Shown: positions 25,349 to 37,888, numbered from the stretch's first letter. The stretch is DNA of 64,000 nt from Bradyrhizobium australiense (GCF_013114825.1 NZ_JAAVLX010000010.1:186001-250000); one strand, 5' to 3'. Numbers and translations: made by a program. Notes: generated from the letters alone by a model not told the origin.

Positions 25349-26521
25349 ATGATCAAGACATTAATGAACCGATTGGCCGTGTCCCTGATAGGGCTTGTTG
25401 CCGCTAGTGGCATCGCAACGATCGTCGTCATCCAGTACATCGGGCGCGAGCCGATTGCTGACAAGGCCGCAAGCGTCGCGCCAAAGCCGGTCACTGAGGA
25501 GCGCGCCAAGGGGCCTGCACTCGCAAGCGCGCAGGTGGAGGCAAACGCGGTGGCGGCCGCGCTGGCCGGATCGACTGCAGCTCTCGACAGCGATGGCGGG
25601 CCGGCATTCGACGTCGCCCGGATCGAGCCGAACGGCGAAGCTGTCATCGCGGGACGCGCGGCGCCGGGCGTCACCGTGGAACTGCTGCGCAATGGCGAAC
25701 TGCATGATCGCGTGGTCGCGGATCAATCCGGGCAATTCGCCATGATCCCGCCCCCGCTTCCGCCAGGCACTTATGACCTGACGTTGCGCGCCAAGCAGCC
25801 GGACGGCAGAGAGACCATATCCAAACAGAGCGTGACAGTGGCGCTTGAGCCGAACCTGAAGGAACGGCCGGTCGTGGCCCTGATGACGCCAAACAAACCT
25901 ACCGTTGTGATGTCACAGCCGGCCCAAGCAAAGCCGGAATCCACTGCAGTGGTTGTCGAGGCGGTCGAGACCGAGGCCGGCGGCAAATTCCATGTGAGCG
26001 GCCGTGCGCGCGCCGGCGCTCCGATGAGGCTCTATCTGAACGACAGCTTCATTGCGTCGGTAACGGCGGGGGCGGACGGACGCTTTGCCGTCACGATCAA
26101 TGAAGGGATCGGGCCCGGAAACTATCGCGTAAGGCTGGACGAGGTGGATTCGAAGTCCGGCGCGGTGCGTGGGCGGGCCGAGGTGCCGTTCAACGCGCCC
26201 GACCCGGCGGTTACCGCATCGATGCCCGCGCGGACCTCGCCGTCCAAACCAGGCTCCGTCGCCCAACCGCAGTCGCAGGTGGCGGATGCCGCAGCCGCTG
26301 CCCTGCCGGACGTAACGAACTCCTCAACCGTGGTGGTGCCGAAGATCACGACCACCACCGTATCGCGCGGCGACAGCCTGTGGCGCATCAGCCAGGCCAC
26401 CTACGGTGCGGGCACGCGCTACGCCACGATTTACAAGGCCAACCGAGAGCAAATCCGCAATCCCAACCTCATCTATCCCGGCCAGATCTTTGTCATTCCC
26501 AACCGGGAAGCCAATCCTTAA
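25349..26521 (+). CDS. LysM domain protein with Ig-like repeats
   Basis: This 390-residue protein has an N-terminal membrane segment (about residues 10-28), two immunoglobulin-like strands-rich units (about 85-150, FDVARIEPNGEAVIAGRAAP; and about 200-280, AGGKFHVSGRARAGAPMRLY), and a C-terminal LysM domain (about 338-388: TTVSRGDSLWRISQATYGAG to YPGQIFVIPN). LysM binds peptidoglycan, so this is an envelope protein facing the periplasm. The ATG at 25349 is preceded by GGGCGAAG. The same layout is common in Rhizobiales. Confidence 0.9.
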   Translation: MIKTLMNRLAVSLIGLVAASGIATIVVIQYIGREPIADKAASVAPKPVTEERAKGPALASAQVEANAVAAALAGSTAALDSDGGPAFDVARIEPNGEAVIAGRAAPGVTVELLRNGELHDRVVADQSGQFAMIPPPLPPGTYDLTLRAKQPDGRETISKQSVTVALEPNLKERPVVALMTPNKPTVVMSQPAQAKPESTAVVVEAVETEAGGKFHVSGRARAGAPMRLYLNDSFIASVTAGADGRFAVTINEGIGPGNYRVRLDEVDSKSGAVRGRAEVPFNAPDPAVTASMPARTSPSKPGSVAQPQSQVADAAAAALPDVTNSSTVVVPKITTTTVSRGDSLWRISQATYGAGTRYATIYKANREQIRNPNLIYPGQIFVIPNREANP

Positions 26522-26566
26522 GGAGTGCCCGCAAACGGACTTTCATGCTCCTGCCGTTCTAAAGAA

Positions 26567-26789
26567 ATGGCCTTCGAAAAATAACGAACGCGCCAAAGAC
26601 GCTGTTTGGCCGATCCCGTACTCGGTCTTTGATGGCACGTTGGGCGAATGCATCACGAAGTTCCTGGAGCAGCCGCTGCGCCAACGTCATCTGTACGAGA
26701 TTCACACTGCCCGACAGGGCGAGTTGATCCCTGAAGTCATCTCCGCCGAACTCGTGGTTGAAATTGCCAGGCTGCGCGATTTTTTGTGA
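26567..26789 (+). pseudogene. Small conserved-looking ORF with a likely frameshift near its start
   Basis: From 26574 the frame reads SKNNERAKDAVWPIPYSVFD and on to EVISAELVVEIARLRDFL, which looks like real protein: balanced composition, and not explained by the overlapping LysM gene. There is no start codon in that frame. An ATG at 26567 (ATGGCC) is one base out of phase; removing one base at about 26572-26574 would give MASKNNERAKD and a 73-residue protein. Either the gene is broken by one base or the sequence has an error here. Function unknown. Confidence 0.45.
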
Positions 26790-26851
26790 TGTGAACGATT
26801 ACCATCTCGCTTTGCCGAGAGATGCACGATGCTCAGTATGGCGGATAGACA

Positions 26852-28450
26852 TTACGACGCGTACTTCTGGTAAAACGTATTGGTGAACAACTCGACGGGA
26901 TCATACTTCCGCTTCGCTGCGAAGAAATCGTTGATCTGCGGATACGAGCGCTGCAACTGGTCACGCGAATAATGGAGCTGGTACGGCAGGAAGAACCGGC
27001 CCTTGTGCGCGATCGTGAGGTCGATCAGTTCCTCCGTCGCCTTCTTCATCTGCCGGTTGCCCTCTTCATCCGTGGTCTGGTTGATATAGAGCACCAGCGA
27101 GAACGCCGGCTCCGGCGAATAGGTCAGGAAGTTGTTCTCCTGATGAACGACGCGGACCGATGCGTTCAGCAGATTTGTCTTGTTGTCGGTCAGCACCTTG
27201 CGCATGCCATCGACAAACGAGACGAACTGACTGCGCGGGATGAAATATTCGTGCAGGATGTCGGTATCGTCGGGTAATGAATTGCGCAAGTAAGGCACCG
27301 AATCGTGCATCGGGTCGTTGCGGTTGACGAGGCAGGCCTCCGCCGATCCGATCGCCTGCGCGCGCGTCACCGTGCAATTTTCCATTCGGTGCTCGATGTG
27401 CTTCTCCGACAGCCACTTCATTTCCTGAAACAACGGGCCTTGCTTGGAAAGGTTGATAGTCAGCCGCCGCAGCTTGGTACCGTTGACCTCACCGAGCGGC
27501 TGGCGCTTGAAATCGGTGCCGTCGACTTTGGTGTAGGTATAGAGCAGCAGCTCCTTCAGGAAAGTGCTCGGCGCGGTCGAGAGGTGGCCGTACATCAGGC
27601 CGATATTGCCGTCCTTCTCGATCTCGCCGGCAAACAAGGCCGGAAACTCCTTGTAGTCCATCACCCGACGGCCAGTCTGATAGACGAGGTTGTCAGCGAT
27701 ATCGAGTTCGGCCTCGACGATGACGCCGAACAGGCCATAGCCGCCGACCACGAGGTTGAACAGATCCGGATTCTCGGTCGCTGATACCGTACGCAGCGAC
27801 CCGTCCGCCAGCATCACTTTCATCGACTTGATCGATTTGGCGAGCGCGCCGGCCTGATGGTCCATGCCATGGGCGTTGACCGAGATCGAGCCGCCAACGG
27901 TGAAGATATCGGTCGACTGCATGGCGCGCACCGCAAAGCGCGGATGCAGCGCGTTCTGGATGTCGTGCCAGGTCGCGCCCGGCTGCACCGTGACCGATCG
28001 TGCGCTCTCGTTCAGCACGATCTTGTTGAAGCTTCGCATATCAAGCACGATGCCGCCCTTGCGGAAGGCGTGCCCGCCCATGCTGTGGCGCACGCCGGCG
28101 GTGGTGACGGAGAGCTTGTTGTCGCGTGCAAAGGCCAGCGTCTTGGCAATGTCCTCGATGCTGCGCACATCGACCGCGCCGTAGATTTCGGTCTTGTTGA
28201 GACAACTCGCATCATTAATGCTGCCGCCGAGCTGCGACCATTTCACGTCCTTGAGCGGCGCTATCGCCTTGATCCGCTCCAGATCGATTTTCGCGTGCTC
28301 GCCGCCGCCGACCGCGGGGCTGCAATCCTTTTCGCCTGCGGGATCGGCGGCCAGCGCCTGAAGCTTGCGATAGCTGTAAACGCCGAGCAGCACGACTACC
28401 ACGGCGGCCACGGAGACGCCGGTTTTTAATTTTTGCGAAAATTTTTTCAT
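26852..28450 (-). CDS. FAD-binding oxidoreductase (PCMH/FAD_binding_4 type), membrane-anchored
   Basis: This 532-residue protein has an N-terminal hydrophobic anchor (about residues 12-28, VSVAAVVVVLLGVYSY). The FAD-binding PCMH domain (about 85-260) contains VTTAGVRHSMGGHAFRKGG, the flavin pyrophosphate region in which a histidine is often covalently linked to FAD, and GGSISVNAHGMD. The C-terminal cap contains FLPYQLHYSRDQLQRSYPQI and ends FAAKRKYDPVELFTNTFYQK, similar to sugar or lactone oxidases (gulonolactone oxidase, decaprenyl-phosphoribose oxidase group). The substrate is unknown. It stands alone. Confidence 0.88.
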   Translation of the reverse strand: MKKFSQKLKTGVSVAAVVVVLLGVYSYRKLQALAADPAGEKDCSPAVGGGEHAKIDLERIKAIAPLKDVKWSQLGGSINDASCLNKTEIYGAVDVRSIEDIAKTLAFARDNKLSVTTAGVRHSMGGHAFRKGGIVLDMRSFNKIVLNESARSVTVQPGATWHDIQNALHPRFAVRAMQSTDIFTVGGSISVNAHGMDHQAGALAKSIKSMKVMLADGSLRTVSATENPDLFNLVVGGYGLFGVIVEAELDIADNLVYQTGRRVMDYKEFPALFAGEIEKDGNIGLMYGHLSTAPSTFLKELLLYTYTKVDGTDFKRQPLGEVNGTKLRRLTINLSKQGPLFQEMKWLSEKHIEHRMENCTVTRAQAIGSAEACLVNRNDPMHDSVPYLRNSLPDDTDILHEYFIPRSQFVSFVDGMRKVLTDNKTNLLNASVRVVHQENNFLTYSPEPAFSLVLYINQTTDEEGNRQMKKATEELIDLTIAHKGRFFLPYQLHYSRDQLQRSYPQINDFFAAKRKYDPVELFTNTFYQKYAS

Positions 28451-28568
28451 AAATCGATTCCAGGGGATTGCGAGATATTCCGGGGGCGCGGTTCTTTAGT
28501 CAAATAGCGGTGGCTTCTGGTTCGATAGACCAGGTTGCGTTACCGAAGCGATAAGCCGGAGCGAACAA

Positions 28569-29132
28569 ATGAAGAGCTGCCACATACACGTGATGGGAGC
28601 ATCGGGTGCGGGGGTCACCAGCCTCGGCCGCGCTCTCGCCAGTGCGTTGGCCATCTCGCATCACGACACCGACGATTATTTCTGGCTGCCGACCGAGCCG
28701 CCCTACCGGCATATTCGCGACGTCGCGGAGCGCCTGAAGCTGATGCAGGCTGTCTTCCTGCCGCGCGCGGCCTGGATATTGAGCGGATCGCTGAACGGTT
28801 GGGGTGACGTGCTGAGCCCACATTTCGACGTGGTTGTCTTCCTCACAACCCCTCGCGAGATACGGCTGCAGCGGCTGCGTGCCCGCGAGGCCACCCGATT
28901 TGGGACTGAGGCGGTGGCGGCCGGTGGCTGGCGGCATGCAGAGACCGAGGAATTCATCGAATGGGCGTCAGGTTATGAGGATGGCAATGTGAGCCGTACC
29001 CAAGCAAAGCATCAGGCCTGGCTTGCCAAACTGCCCTGCCCTGTGCTGCGGATGGATGGATCACGGCCGTTGCCCGAACTGGTCGCCGAAGTTCGCGGAA
29101 TGATCGGCGGCGACGGCGACAGCCCGGCATGA
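28569..29132 (+). CDS. P-loop NTPase/adenylate-kinase-like protein with atypical Walker A
   Basis: This 187-residue cytosolic protein begins MKSCHIHVMGASGAGVTSLG. The loop fits GxxGxG-T but has Val where the usual lysine stands. A nucleotide-kinase-like order follows: DTDDYFWLPTEPPYRHIRD (metal/substrate region), VVVFLTTPREIRLQRLRARE (lid arginines), ending with PVLRMDGSRPLPELV. Similar small kinases near shikimate and adenylate kinases exist in many bacteria and sometimes lack the lysine. Activity is uncertain. Confidence 0.78.
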   Translation: MKSCHIHVMGASGAGVTSLGRALASALAISHHDTDDYFWLPTEPPYRHIRDVAERLKLMQAVFLPRAAWILSGSLNGWGDVLSPHFDVVVFLTTPREIRLQRLRAREATRFGTEAVAAGGWRHAETEEFIEWASGYEDGNVSRTQAKHQAWLAKLPCPVLRMDGSRPLPELVAEVRGMIGGDGDSPA

Positions 29133-29286
29133 AGGGCGCCTTCCCGCGGCCCACTTCTGCCGATATTCTCTCCGCAGGCCGCGGCGAAGCGACGCCCGGC
29201 TCTCAGGGGAGGACGCTGGAGTTGACGGGGGACCGCGCCCTGTCGAGACGACAATAATCAACAATCGAATCGCAGGGAGAACACCA

Positions 29287-30252
29287 ATGCTGACGCGACG
29301 CAGTATGATGCTTGCCTCCATCGCAGCCGGAGTGATCATGAACAACAGAACCGCTTCCGCCAAAGCGGCGCAGCCGGCGACGCCGGTGAATTTCGACGTG
29401 CCCGCGGGCGCCTGCGACTGCCACACCCACATTCACCCCGACCCCGAAAAATTCCCGTTCTTCTCCGGCCGCGTCTATACGCCCGAACTGGCCTCGCCTG
29501 AGGAGATGACCGCCCTGCACAAGGCGCTGCACATGGAGCGCGTGGTGATCGTCACGCCCTCGATCTACGGCACCGACAATTCGGCGACGCTGTTCGGCAT
29601 GGCGGCGCGGGGACCGACCGCGCGCGGGGTCGCCGTGATCGACGACAAGACGTCGGAGAGCGATCTCGATGTGATGGGCAAGGCCGGCATTCGCGGCGTC
29701 CGACTCAATCTCGCAACCGGCGGTGTCAACGATCCGAACGTCGCCCGGCCGCGATTTACGACCGCCGTCGAGCGCATGAAAGCGCGCGGCTGGCACGTGC
29801 AGCTTTACACAAACCCGGCGATGATCACCGCGATCAAGGATCTGGTCATGGCCTCGCCGGTGCCGGTCGTATTCGATCATTTTGGCGGCGCACAGGCAGC
29901 CCTTGGCGTCGAGCAGCCGGGCTTTGCCGATCTCGTCGACCTCGTGAAGTCGGGCAAGGCTTATGTGAAGATCTCCGGCGCTTACCGTGCCTCAAAGCTC
30001 GCCCCCGATTATACCGACTGCATACCGCTCGCCCAGACGCTGATCGGGGCCAATCCCAACCGCATCGTCTGGGGCACCGACTGGCCGCACCCGGATTCCG
30101 TGACCCCGCCGGGCAAGAAGATCAGCGACGTGACGCCGCTGTTCCAGATCGATGACGGACGGCTGTTGAAAAAGCTTCCGGTGTGGGCGCCGGATGCGGC
30201 GATCCGCAAGAAGATCCTGGTCGACAACCCGGTGCAGCTTTACGGATTCTGA
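29287..30252 (+). CDS. Tat-exported amidohydrolase (TIM-barrel, Amidohydro_2 family)
   Basis: This 321-residue protein has a twin-arginine-like signal (MLTRRSMMLASIAAG, ending near ASAKA). The metal-dependent hydrolase domain begins GACDCHTHIHPDPEKFPFF, with HxH metal ligands. The barrel carries PVVFDHFGG (His) and IVWGTDWPHPDS (Asp/His). This is the family that includes 2-pyrone-4,6-dicarboxylate lactonase and related dicarboxylate-lactone hydrolases, to which it looks closest by the GTDWPHP motif; the substrate is not known. CAGGGAGAACACC precedes the ATG. Confidence 0.9.
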   Translation: MLTRRSMMLASIAAGVIMNNRTASAKAAQPATPVNFDVPAGACDCHTHIHPDPEKFPFFSGRVYTPELASPEEMTALHKALHMERVVIVTPSIYGTDNSATLFGMAARGPTARGVAVIDDKTSESDLDVMGKAGIRGVRLNLATGGVNDPNVARPRFTTAVERMKARGWHVQLYTNPAMITAIKDLVMASPVPVVFDHFGGAQAALGVEQPGFADLVDLVKSGKAYVKISGAYRASKLAPDYTDCIPLAQTLIGANPNRIVWGTDWPHPDSVTPPGKKISDVTPLFQIDDGRLLKKLPVWAPDAAIRKKILVDNPVQLYGF

Positions 30253-30289
30253 AGCCCGGCGCCCGACATCGCGGCCCGCTGCTGTCCGA

Positions 30290-31141
30290 GGGGTCGCGGT
30301 CAAAGTTGCGCAGCCAGTCACCGGCCTTACATAGGCCGCCAAACGGGAACAGGTGAAATCCTGCGATCGAAGCCGTTACGGCTGCGGGCGCTGATCGCAA
30401 TCCCTTAACGACGTCGTCTGGCCCGGCGTCCGTCAACAGACGGCCGAACCGCCCGATCTGGGCCCGCAGCGCGCGCATGGAATTGCGGATGCCGCAGCGG
30501 AGCGCGAACTTTGTCAATGTCGCAGGTGTCGCCGGACCGGCCAGGCCGACGATGACAGGCAGCTCGATGTCGGCGTGATCAAGAGCGCCGATCCATTGCA
30601 GGATCGGCGCGCTCTCGAAGCAGAATTGTGTGACCACATCGACCCGCGTTCGCGACCGCTGCCCCAGTCGCGCCACGCCTTCAGGCCGCTCAGTGCATCC
30701 GGTAGTTCGAGATAGGGATGCCCTCGGGATGGCCGGCCACGCTGACCGACGCAATGCTGTGCGCATCGAGCAAGCCGCTGGCGGCGACATTGCGCGTCGA
30801 TTTGAACGGGCCTCTCGCAGCGGCGACGTCGCCCGCGATCAGGACGATGCGCGAGAAATCGGCTTCGCCGCGGGCCCGCGTCAGGAAATTGTTGAGCGCT
30901 TCCCGTGAGACCATTTCGCGCGCCGCGATATGAGGCACCGGATTGTAGCCGGCCGGCGCAGCGTGGCAGCCGTTTCAATGTTGTGACGGTAATTGTCGGC
31001 GGGCAGGAATGTGATCGTGACATCAGTGCCAGCGGCAAAATGGTCGCGCAGTTCCGCGATCTGGCGCCCGCGCGAGGAGATTTCGACGGAGGCCGAAGGC
31101 AGCAGCGCGGCTAATCTGGGGGATTGATCGGAGACGGTCAC
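30290..31141 (-). pseudogene. Methylenetetrahydrofolate reductase-like gene, decayed by several frameshifts
   Basis: Pieces of one MetF-like protein are spread over three minus-strand frames in the right order: MTVSDQSPRLAALLPSASVE to NYRHNIETAATLRR (31141 to about 30956), GYNPVPHIAAREMVSREALN to SVAGHPEG (to about 30715), HPYLELPDALSGLKAWRDWG (to about 30660), then TRVDVVTQFCFESAPILQWI and GFHLFPFGGLCKAGDWL (to about 30290). The first break looks like one lost base at about 30950-30957. VVTQFCFE and FPFGG are typical of the MTHFR TIM barrel. No stop remains at the expected end; the last frame runs into the convergent amidohydrolase. Confidence 0.85.
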
Positions 31142-31156
31142 GGGCGCCTCCCCTTC

Positions 31157-31456
31157 TCAAGCCGGAGCGCGGCGGCGCGAAATTACGTAGGTTTCGTCGT
31201 TGAACCAGAGGCCGCCATGCTTCTTCAGGACGCGGTCGGTGGCTTCGAGATAGCGGCCATCGCGAACCACTTCGGACAGCCTGACGTCCTCGATCTGCGC
31301 CACGTAGATCGCGGCGTTCCAGGCCGCGAACAGCGTCGAGGTCCCGATCGGCCCGCTAACCTCGTCCGGCAGCGTGTGCATGTGGTAGCGGAAGATCGAG
31401 CGCGCATCCGAAGACGCATTGAAATTGTAGTGCCGCGCCGGCGCGCCAAGGAGCAT
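31157..31456 (-). CDS. Short protein of unknown function, probably a C-terminal remnant
   Basis: This is a 99-residue frame whose sequence looks real (FRYHMHTLPDEVSGPIGTST, LFAAWNAAIYVAQIEDVRLS, GGLWFNDETYVISRRRAPA) but lacks a good ribosome-binding site. It begins mid-domain (ARHYNFNASSDARSIFRYH). It ends 15 bases before the decayed MetF-like gene starts, so the two were probably neighbours in one operon and decayed together. I cannot name the family with confidence. Confidence 0.45.
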   Translation of the reverse strand: MLLGAPARHYNFNASSDARSIFRYHMHTLPDEVSGPIGTSTLFAAWNAAIYVAQIEDVRLSEVVRDGRYLEATDRVLKKHGGLWFNDETYVISRRRAPA

Positions 31457-31476
31457 GGCATGTGCCCACAGCTATT

Positions 31477-34599
<3,123 letters not shown>

Positions 34600-34628
34600 T
34601 CAGATCGAAGCTTTCAATGAGGCAGGCA

Positions 34629-35873
34629 TCAGCTTCCGGATGCGGCCCGGTCGATGAATAGTGCGCCCTTGGTGACGATCTGCTCGCCGGGTTTCAGATT
34701 GCCGACCACCTCGACGAGATCGCCATTGGTGAGGCCGGGCTTGATCTGACGCAGTTCAATGGTCTTGTCCGGATGCGCGACCCAGATCCGGACCTGGTCG
34801 CCTTCGTAGATCAGCGCCTGCTTCGGCACGCCGACTGCGGGACGGTCGCCTGCCGAATAGATCGTGACGTTGGCAAACATTTCCGGCTTCAGCGTACCGT
34901 TCTTGTTGTCGATCGTGGCGCGGACCAGCAGCCGGCGCGTCGCAGGGTCGATCGCGGTGGCGACGTAGTTGATCCGCGCCGAAAGCGAACGGCCCGGCAG
35001 CGCCAGCACGTTGAAGGTCACGTCCTGCCCGACCGCGACATTCGCGCAATCGCTTTCGCGGACGAACGCGGTGAGCCAGACGGTGGAGAGATCGCCGATC
35101 ACGTAGACGGGGTCGCTGGCGCCGGCATTGACGTACTGGCCAGGGCCGATCTTGCGCTGGACCACGGTGCCCGCAATCGGTGCGAAGATGGTGATCTCAG
35201 GATTGATGCGACCTTTCTCCTGGAAGGTCGCGATGTCCTCGTCGGTGAGGCCGAGAAGGCGCAGTTTGTTGCGCGCCGCCTGGACTGCGGTTTCCGACGA
35301 TCGCATGTCGTTCTGCGCCTGGATCAGGGTCGCCTGGCTCTGCTGATAATCCTTCAGCGGAACGGCCTTGCCCTCGAACAGATCCTTGGCGCGCTGTCCC
35401 TGCAACTCCGCCAAATCGAGCGCGGACTTTGCCTTGTTCATCGCGCTCATCGCCGCGATGTAATCGTTCTGCGCCTGAACATTATCGGCGGCCTCGATCA
35501 CAAACAACGGCTGGCCCTTGACGACGCTATCACCTGGCCTGGCCAGCAGCCTGGTGACACGGCCGGCATAGGGCGAGAACACCGGTGTCGAGCGATCCTC
35601 ATCGATCGCAATCTTGCCTTCGGTGACGTGCTCGGCGCGGAAGCCACGTTCGGTGACGGGCTGAATGGTCAGACTGGCCCATTCGGCGGGACTCGGCGTG
35701 TAGCGCTGCAAGCCCTTGCGGGATTGGCTCGAGATTTCCGAATGCCCGCGCTTTGGGCCGCCGATCTGGGCGTAGCCGTAGGCGCCCGCGCCGACGAGGG
35801 CCAACAGGCCGACGCCCACGGCCAACCGCTGCCGGGTAACGACCTGCAATCGCTTGGTAAACACGTTGATCAT
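34629..35873 (-). CDS. Efflux RND periplasmic adaptor subunit (CusB/CzcB-like)
   Basis: This 414-residue membrane-fusion protein links the RND pump to an outer-membrane channel. It has an N-terminal hydrophobic segment (about residues 17-36), a lipoyl/barrel-sandwich domain whose halves are PYAGRVTRLLARPGDSVVKG and ITIFAPIAGTVVQRKIGPGQ, an alpha-helical hairpin between them (about 150-215), a beta-barrel domain, and a C-terminal domain (GDRPAVGVPKQALIYEGDQV). It starts the two-gene operon; 142 bases of non-coding sequence separate it from the CoA-transferase gene downstream of which nothing regulatory was recognised. Confidence 0.92.
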   Translation of the reverse strand: MINVFTKRLQVVTRQRLAVGVGLLALVGAGAYGYAQIGGPKRGHSEISSQSRKGLQRYTPSPAEWASLTIQPVTERGFRAEHVTEGKIAIDEDRSTPVFSPYAGRVTRLLARPGDSVVKGQPLFVIEAADNVQAQNDYIAAMSAMNKAKSALDLAELQGQRAKDLFEGKAVPLKDYQQSQATLIQAQNDMRSSETAVQAARNKLRLLGLTDEDIATFQEKGRINPEITIFAPIAGTVVQRKIGPGQYVNAGASDPVYVIGDLSTVWLTAFVRESDCANVAVGQDVTFNVLALPGRSLSARINYVATAIDPATRRLLVRATIDNKNGTLKPEMFANVTIYSAGDRPAVGVPKQALIYEGDQVRIWVAHPDKTIELRQIKPGLTNGDLVEVVGNLKPGEQIVTKGALFIDRAASGS

Positions 35874-36015
35874 TCAGCCCGGAACCATTCAGCGACGATT
35901 TGTCTCACCCTGCGCTAATAGTGCCCAATTCACGTTCCAACAATATGAAAAACGAAAATAGCCTTAGCGGAGAGATGAAAGTTTAGAGAGGGCAGTCCGA
36001 ACGCCCCGTTAGGGC

Positions 36016-37410
36016 TTACGCCGGCGGCGGCCATTTCGGTGGGTGACTGCCGAGGGGCATCGCCGGACGGGCCCAAAATGCAGGGGTTTTCGACAAAACC
36101 GCAGAATGCCTGACCGACCGCAGCACACCAAAGCCTGAAACGACCTCCTCGATGAACGGCGTCACTGCCTCCCCCGTAAGATCCCGGGTATCAAGCCCGC
36201 CGGCCATCCGCCCGAGATTCCACAGCCAGCGTCCGGTCTGCGCCAGCGATACCTGGACGTGCCAACTGCCGCCTTCACGCGCCTGGCGCGCTTTGGCCAT
36301 CATGACGCCGAATGCCATGAAGTAACCGGTGGCGTGGTCGAGCATCTGCGCCGGCAATTCCTTCGGTCCGTCGACGCCGGCCGCCAGCCCCTCGGCATGG
36401 TTGAATCCGGTCGCAGTCTGCACCAGCGAGTCGAAGCCGCGCCTCTCGGCCCAAGGCCCGGCGGCACCATAGGCGGACAACGAGACATAAATGATACCGG
36501 GATTGATGCGTGCGGCGTCCTCCGGAGCGAAGCCAAGGACGGCGATCGCGCGCGGCCGGTAGCCCTGCGAAAAGATGTCCGCCTCAGCCAGCAGATCGCG
36601 CAGCAGGCTACGCCCCTGCTCGCTCTTCAGTTCGACAAAGCTCGTCAGCTTGCCCCTCCCGGTGTCGATGACGAGCCAGGGGATCGCCGGCAAATCAGGT
36701 CCCGAGATCAGCAGCACGTCGGCGCCATGCGCGGCGAGCGTTCGCCCCGCAACGGGACCGGCGATGACCCGCGACAGATCAAGCACACGGATACCGGCGA
36801 GCGGGCGGTCACCTTTCGGCCACGGCTTCGGCGCAGCCTCGCCGATCTTCGTGATCGAGATCAGCGGTAATGCGGCGAGCGCCTGGGCGTGCGGCGTGGC
36901 CTCCCATTCGTCATGGGAGCGCATGAAGGCGACGACGCCGCCGCTCGCATAGGCCGCGGTCTCGAACGCCTCGCCGTCCCATTGCTTCAGCGCGGCCTGC
37001 ACCGCGTCACGCTCCGGCCTGCAGTTCAGCACCTTGCAGACGGCGTCGCGGTGATGGGGAAAATTGGTGTGCAGCCGCACGAATCCGTCGCTGGTTTTGT
37101 AGATACCGGCGATTGCTTCCCAGGCTGGCGGTGGCGGCTTGCCCTCGACGCGCAGATAACGTTCGCTCCGGCATTCGACCACGGCATGGCGCATGTCGAC
37201 CGCGACCTGCTGCGCCTGGCAGCTGCGCATTTTCCAGATCTCGGCTGCGGCGAGCGCGGTTGCGGCGACGCTCACTTGCGCCGCGGCGGCGATGCGAAAC
37301 GAGGACGGCAGTTGCGGCTCATCGCCGGTCAGCGTTAGCGCGCCGAGCACGGACGGATCGCCACCGATGGAGGTCCAGATACCGGAGAGGATTTCTCTGG
37401 GGCTTTGCAT
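36016..37410 (-). CDS. Class III CoA-transferase (CaiB/BaiF family)
   Basis: This 464-residue enzyme transfers CoA between acyl groups by a glutamyl/aspartyl-CoA intermediate. The family core is at about residues 205-420: PLAGIRVLDLSRVIAGPVAG, HGADVLLISGPDLP, the nucleotide-pocket FSQGYRPRAIAVLGF, and GIIYVSLSAYGAAGPWAERR. The first ~195 residues form the divided second half in which the N-terminal piece contains IAGIYKTSDGFVRLHTNFPH. The usual acidic catalytic residue lies near the DRPLAG/ADIF region, but I cannot place it with certainty. The acyl donor is unknown. The gene stands alone, divergent from a small membrane protein. Confidence 0.88.
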   Translation of the reverse strand: MQSPREILSGIWTSIGGDPSVLGALTLTGDEPQLPSSFRIAAAAQVSVAATALAAAEIWKMRSCQAQQVAVDMRHAVVECRSERYLRVEGKPPPPAWEAIAGIYKTSDGFVRLHTNFPHHRDAVCKVLNCRPERDAVQAALKQWDGEAFETAAYASGGVVAFMRSHDEWEATPHAQALAALPLISITKIGEAAPKPWPKGDRPLAGIRVLDLSRVIAGPVAGRTLAAHGADVLLISGPDLPAIPWLVIDTGRGKLTSFVELKSEQGRSLLRDLLAEADIFSQGYRPRAIAVLGFAPEDAARINPGIIYVSLSAYGAAGPWAERRGFDSLVQTATGFNHAEGLAAGVDGPKELPAQMLDHATGYFMAFGVMMAKARQAREGGSWHVQVSLAQTGRWLWNLGRMAGGLDTRDLTGEAVTPFIEEVVSGFGVLRSVRHSAVLSKTPAFWARPAMPLGSHPPKWPPPA

Positions 37411-37466
37411 GAGCGTGTCGCTTGCCTAGTTTTCTTAAGCTCTGCCCGGCTTCCAGAGGAGTTACA

Positions 37467-37754
37467 ATGGCTGCCATCGATCCCCTAACGGCGGGAGCCG
37501 TTTTGCTTGCGACCGCCGCTACCGATGCGGTCTACGTCATGTTCACCTCGGCGGTCGTCGCACGCAAGCGCGTGCCGGCGGCGACCTGGAGCAGCGTCTG
37601 GTATCTGCTCTCGTCATATGCCGTCATCAGCTACACCGAGAACTGGGTTTACGTTGGCTTCGCAGCATTGGGTTCGTGGCTAGGTGCCTACGCGACGATC
37701 ACTTTCCTGCATCGTCCGCCCGGCGGCCCGCCGGTGGGTGCGGCGCCGGAGTAG
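37467..37754 (+). CDS. Small hypothetical membrane protein
   Basis: This 95-residue protein has three hydrophobic segments (about residues 7-28, 42-58 and 60-80) and a short proline-rich tail (RPPGGPPVGAAPE). AGAGGAGTTACA before the ATG at 37467 is a strong ribosome-binding site, so this start is preferred over one 45 bases upstream. No family recognised; similar small proteins are common beside unrelated genes in Bradyrhizobium. Confidence 0.7.
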   Translation: MAAIDPLTAGAVLLATAATDAVYVMFTSAVVARKRVPAATWSSVWYLLSSYAVISYTENWVYVGFAALGSWLGAYATITFLHRPPGGPPVGAAPE

Positions 37755-37888
37755 TATGCTCATCCAGGCTACGAGTCCAATTGCGAACGCCCCGGAATGA
37801 CGGAAAGGCAGAGACTTTCTCGGTTTGAGCTTTCGTGGTGGCCACCGTCGCCGCTACAATATAGTCGGACCAACGAGGGAAAAACAAA

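Noticed and set aside
34773..35918. 381-codon plus-strand frame antisense to the RND adaptor
   Set aside because: The minus strand encodes a full adaptor with both lipoyl halves; the plus frame has no family features.
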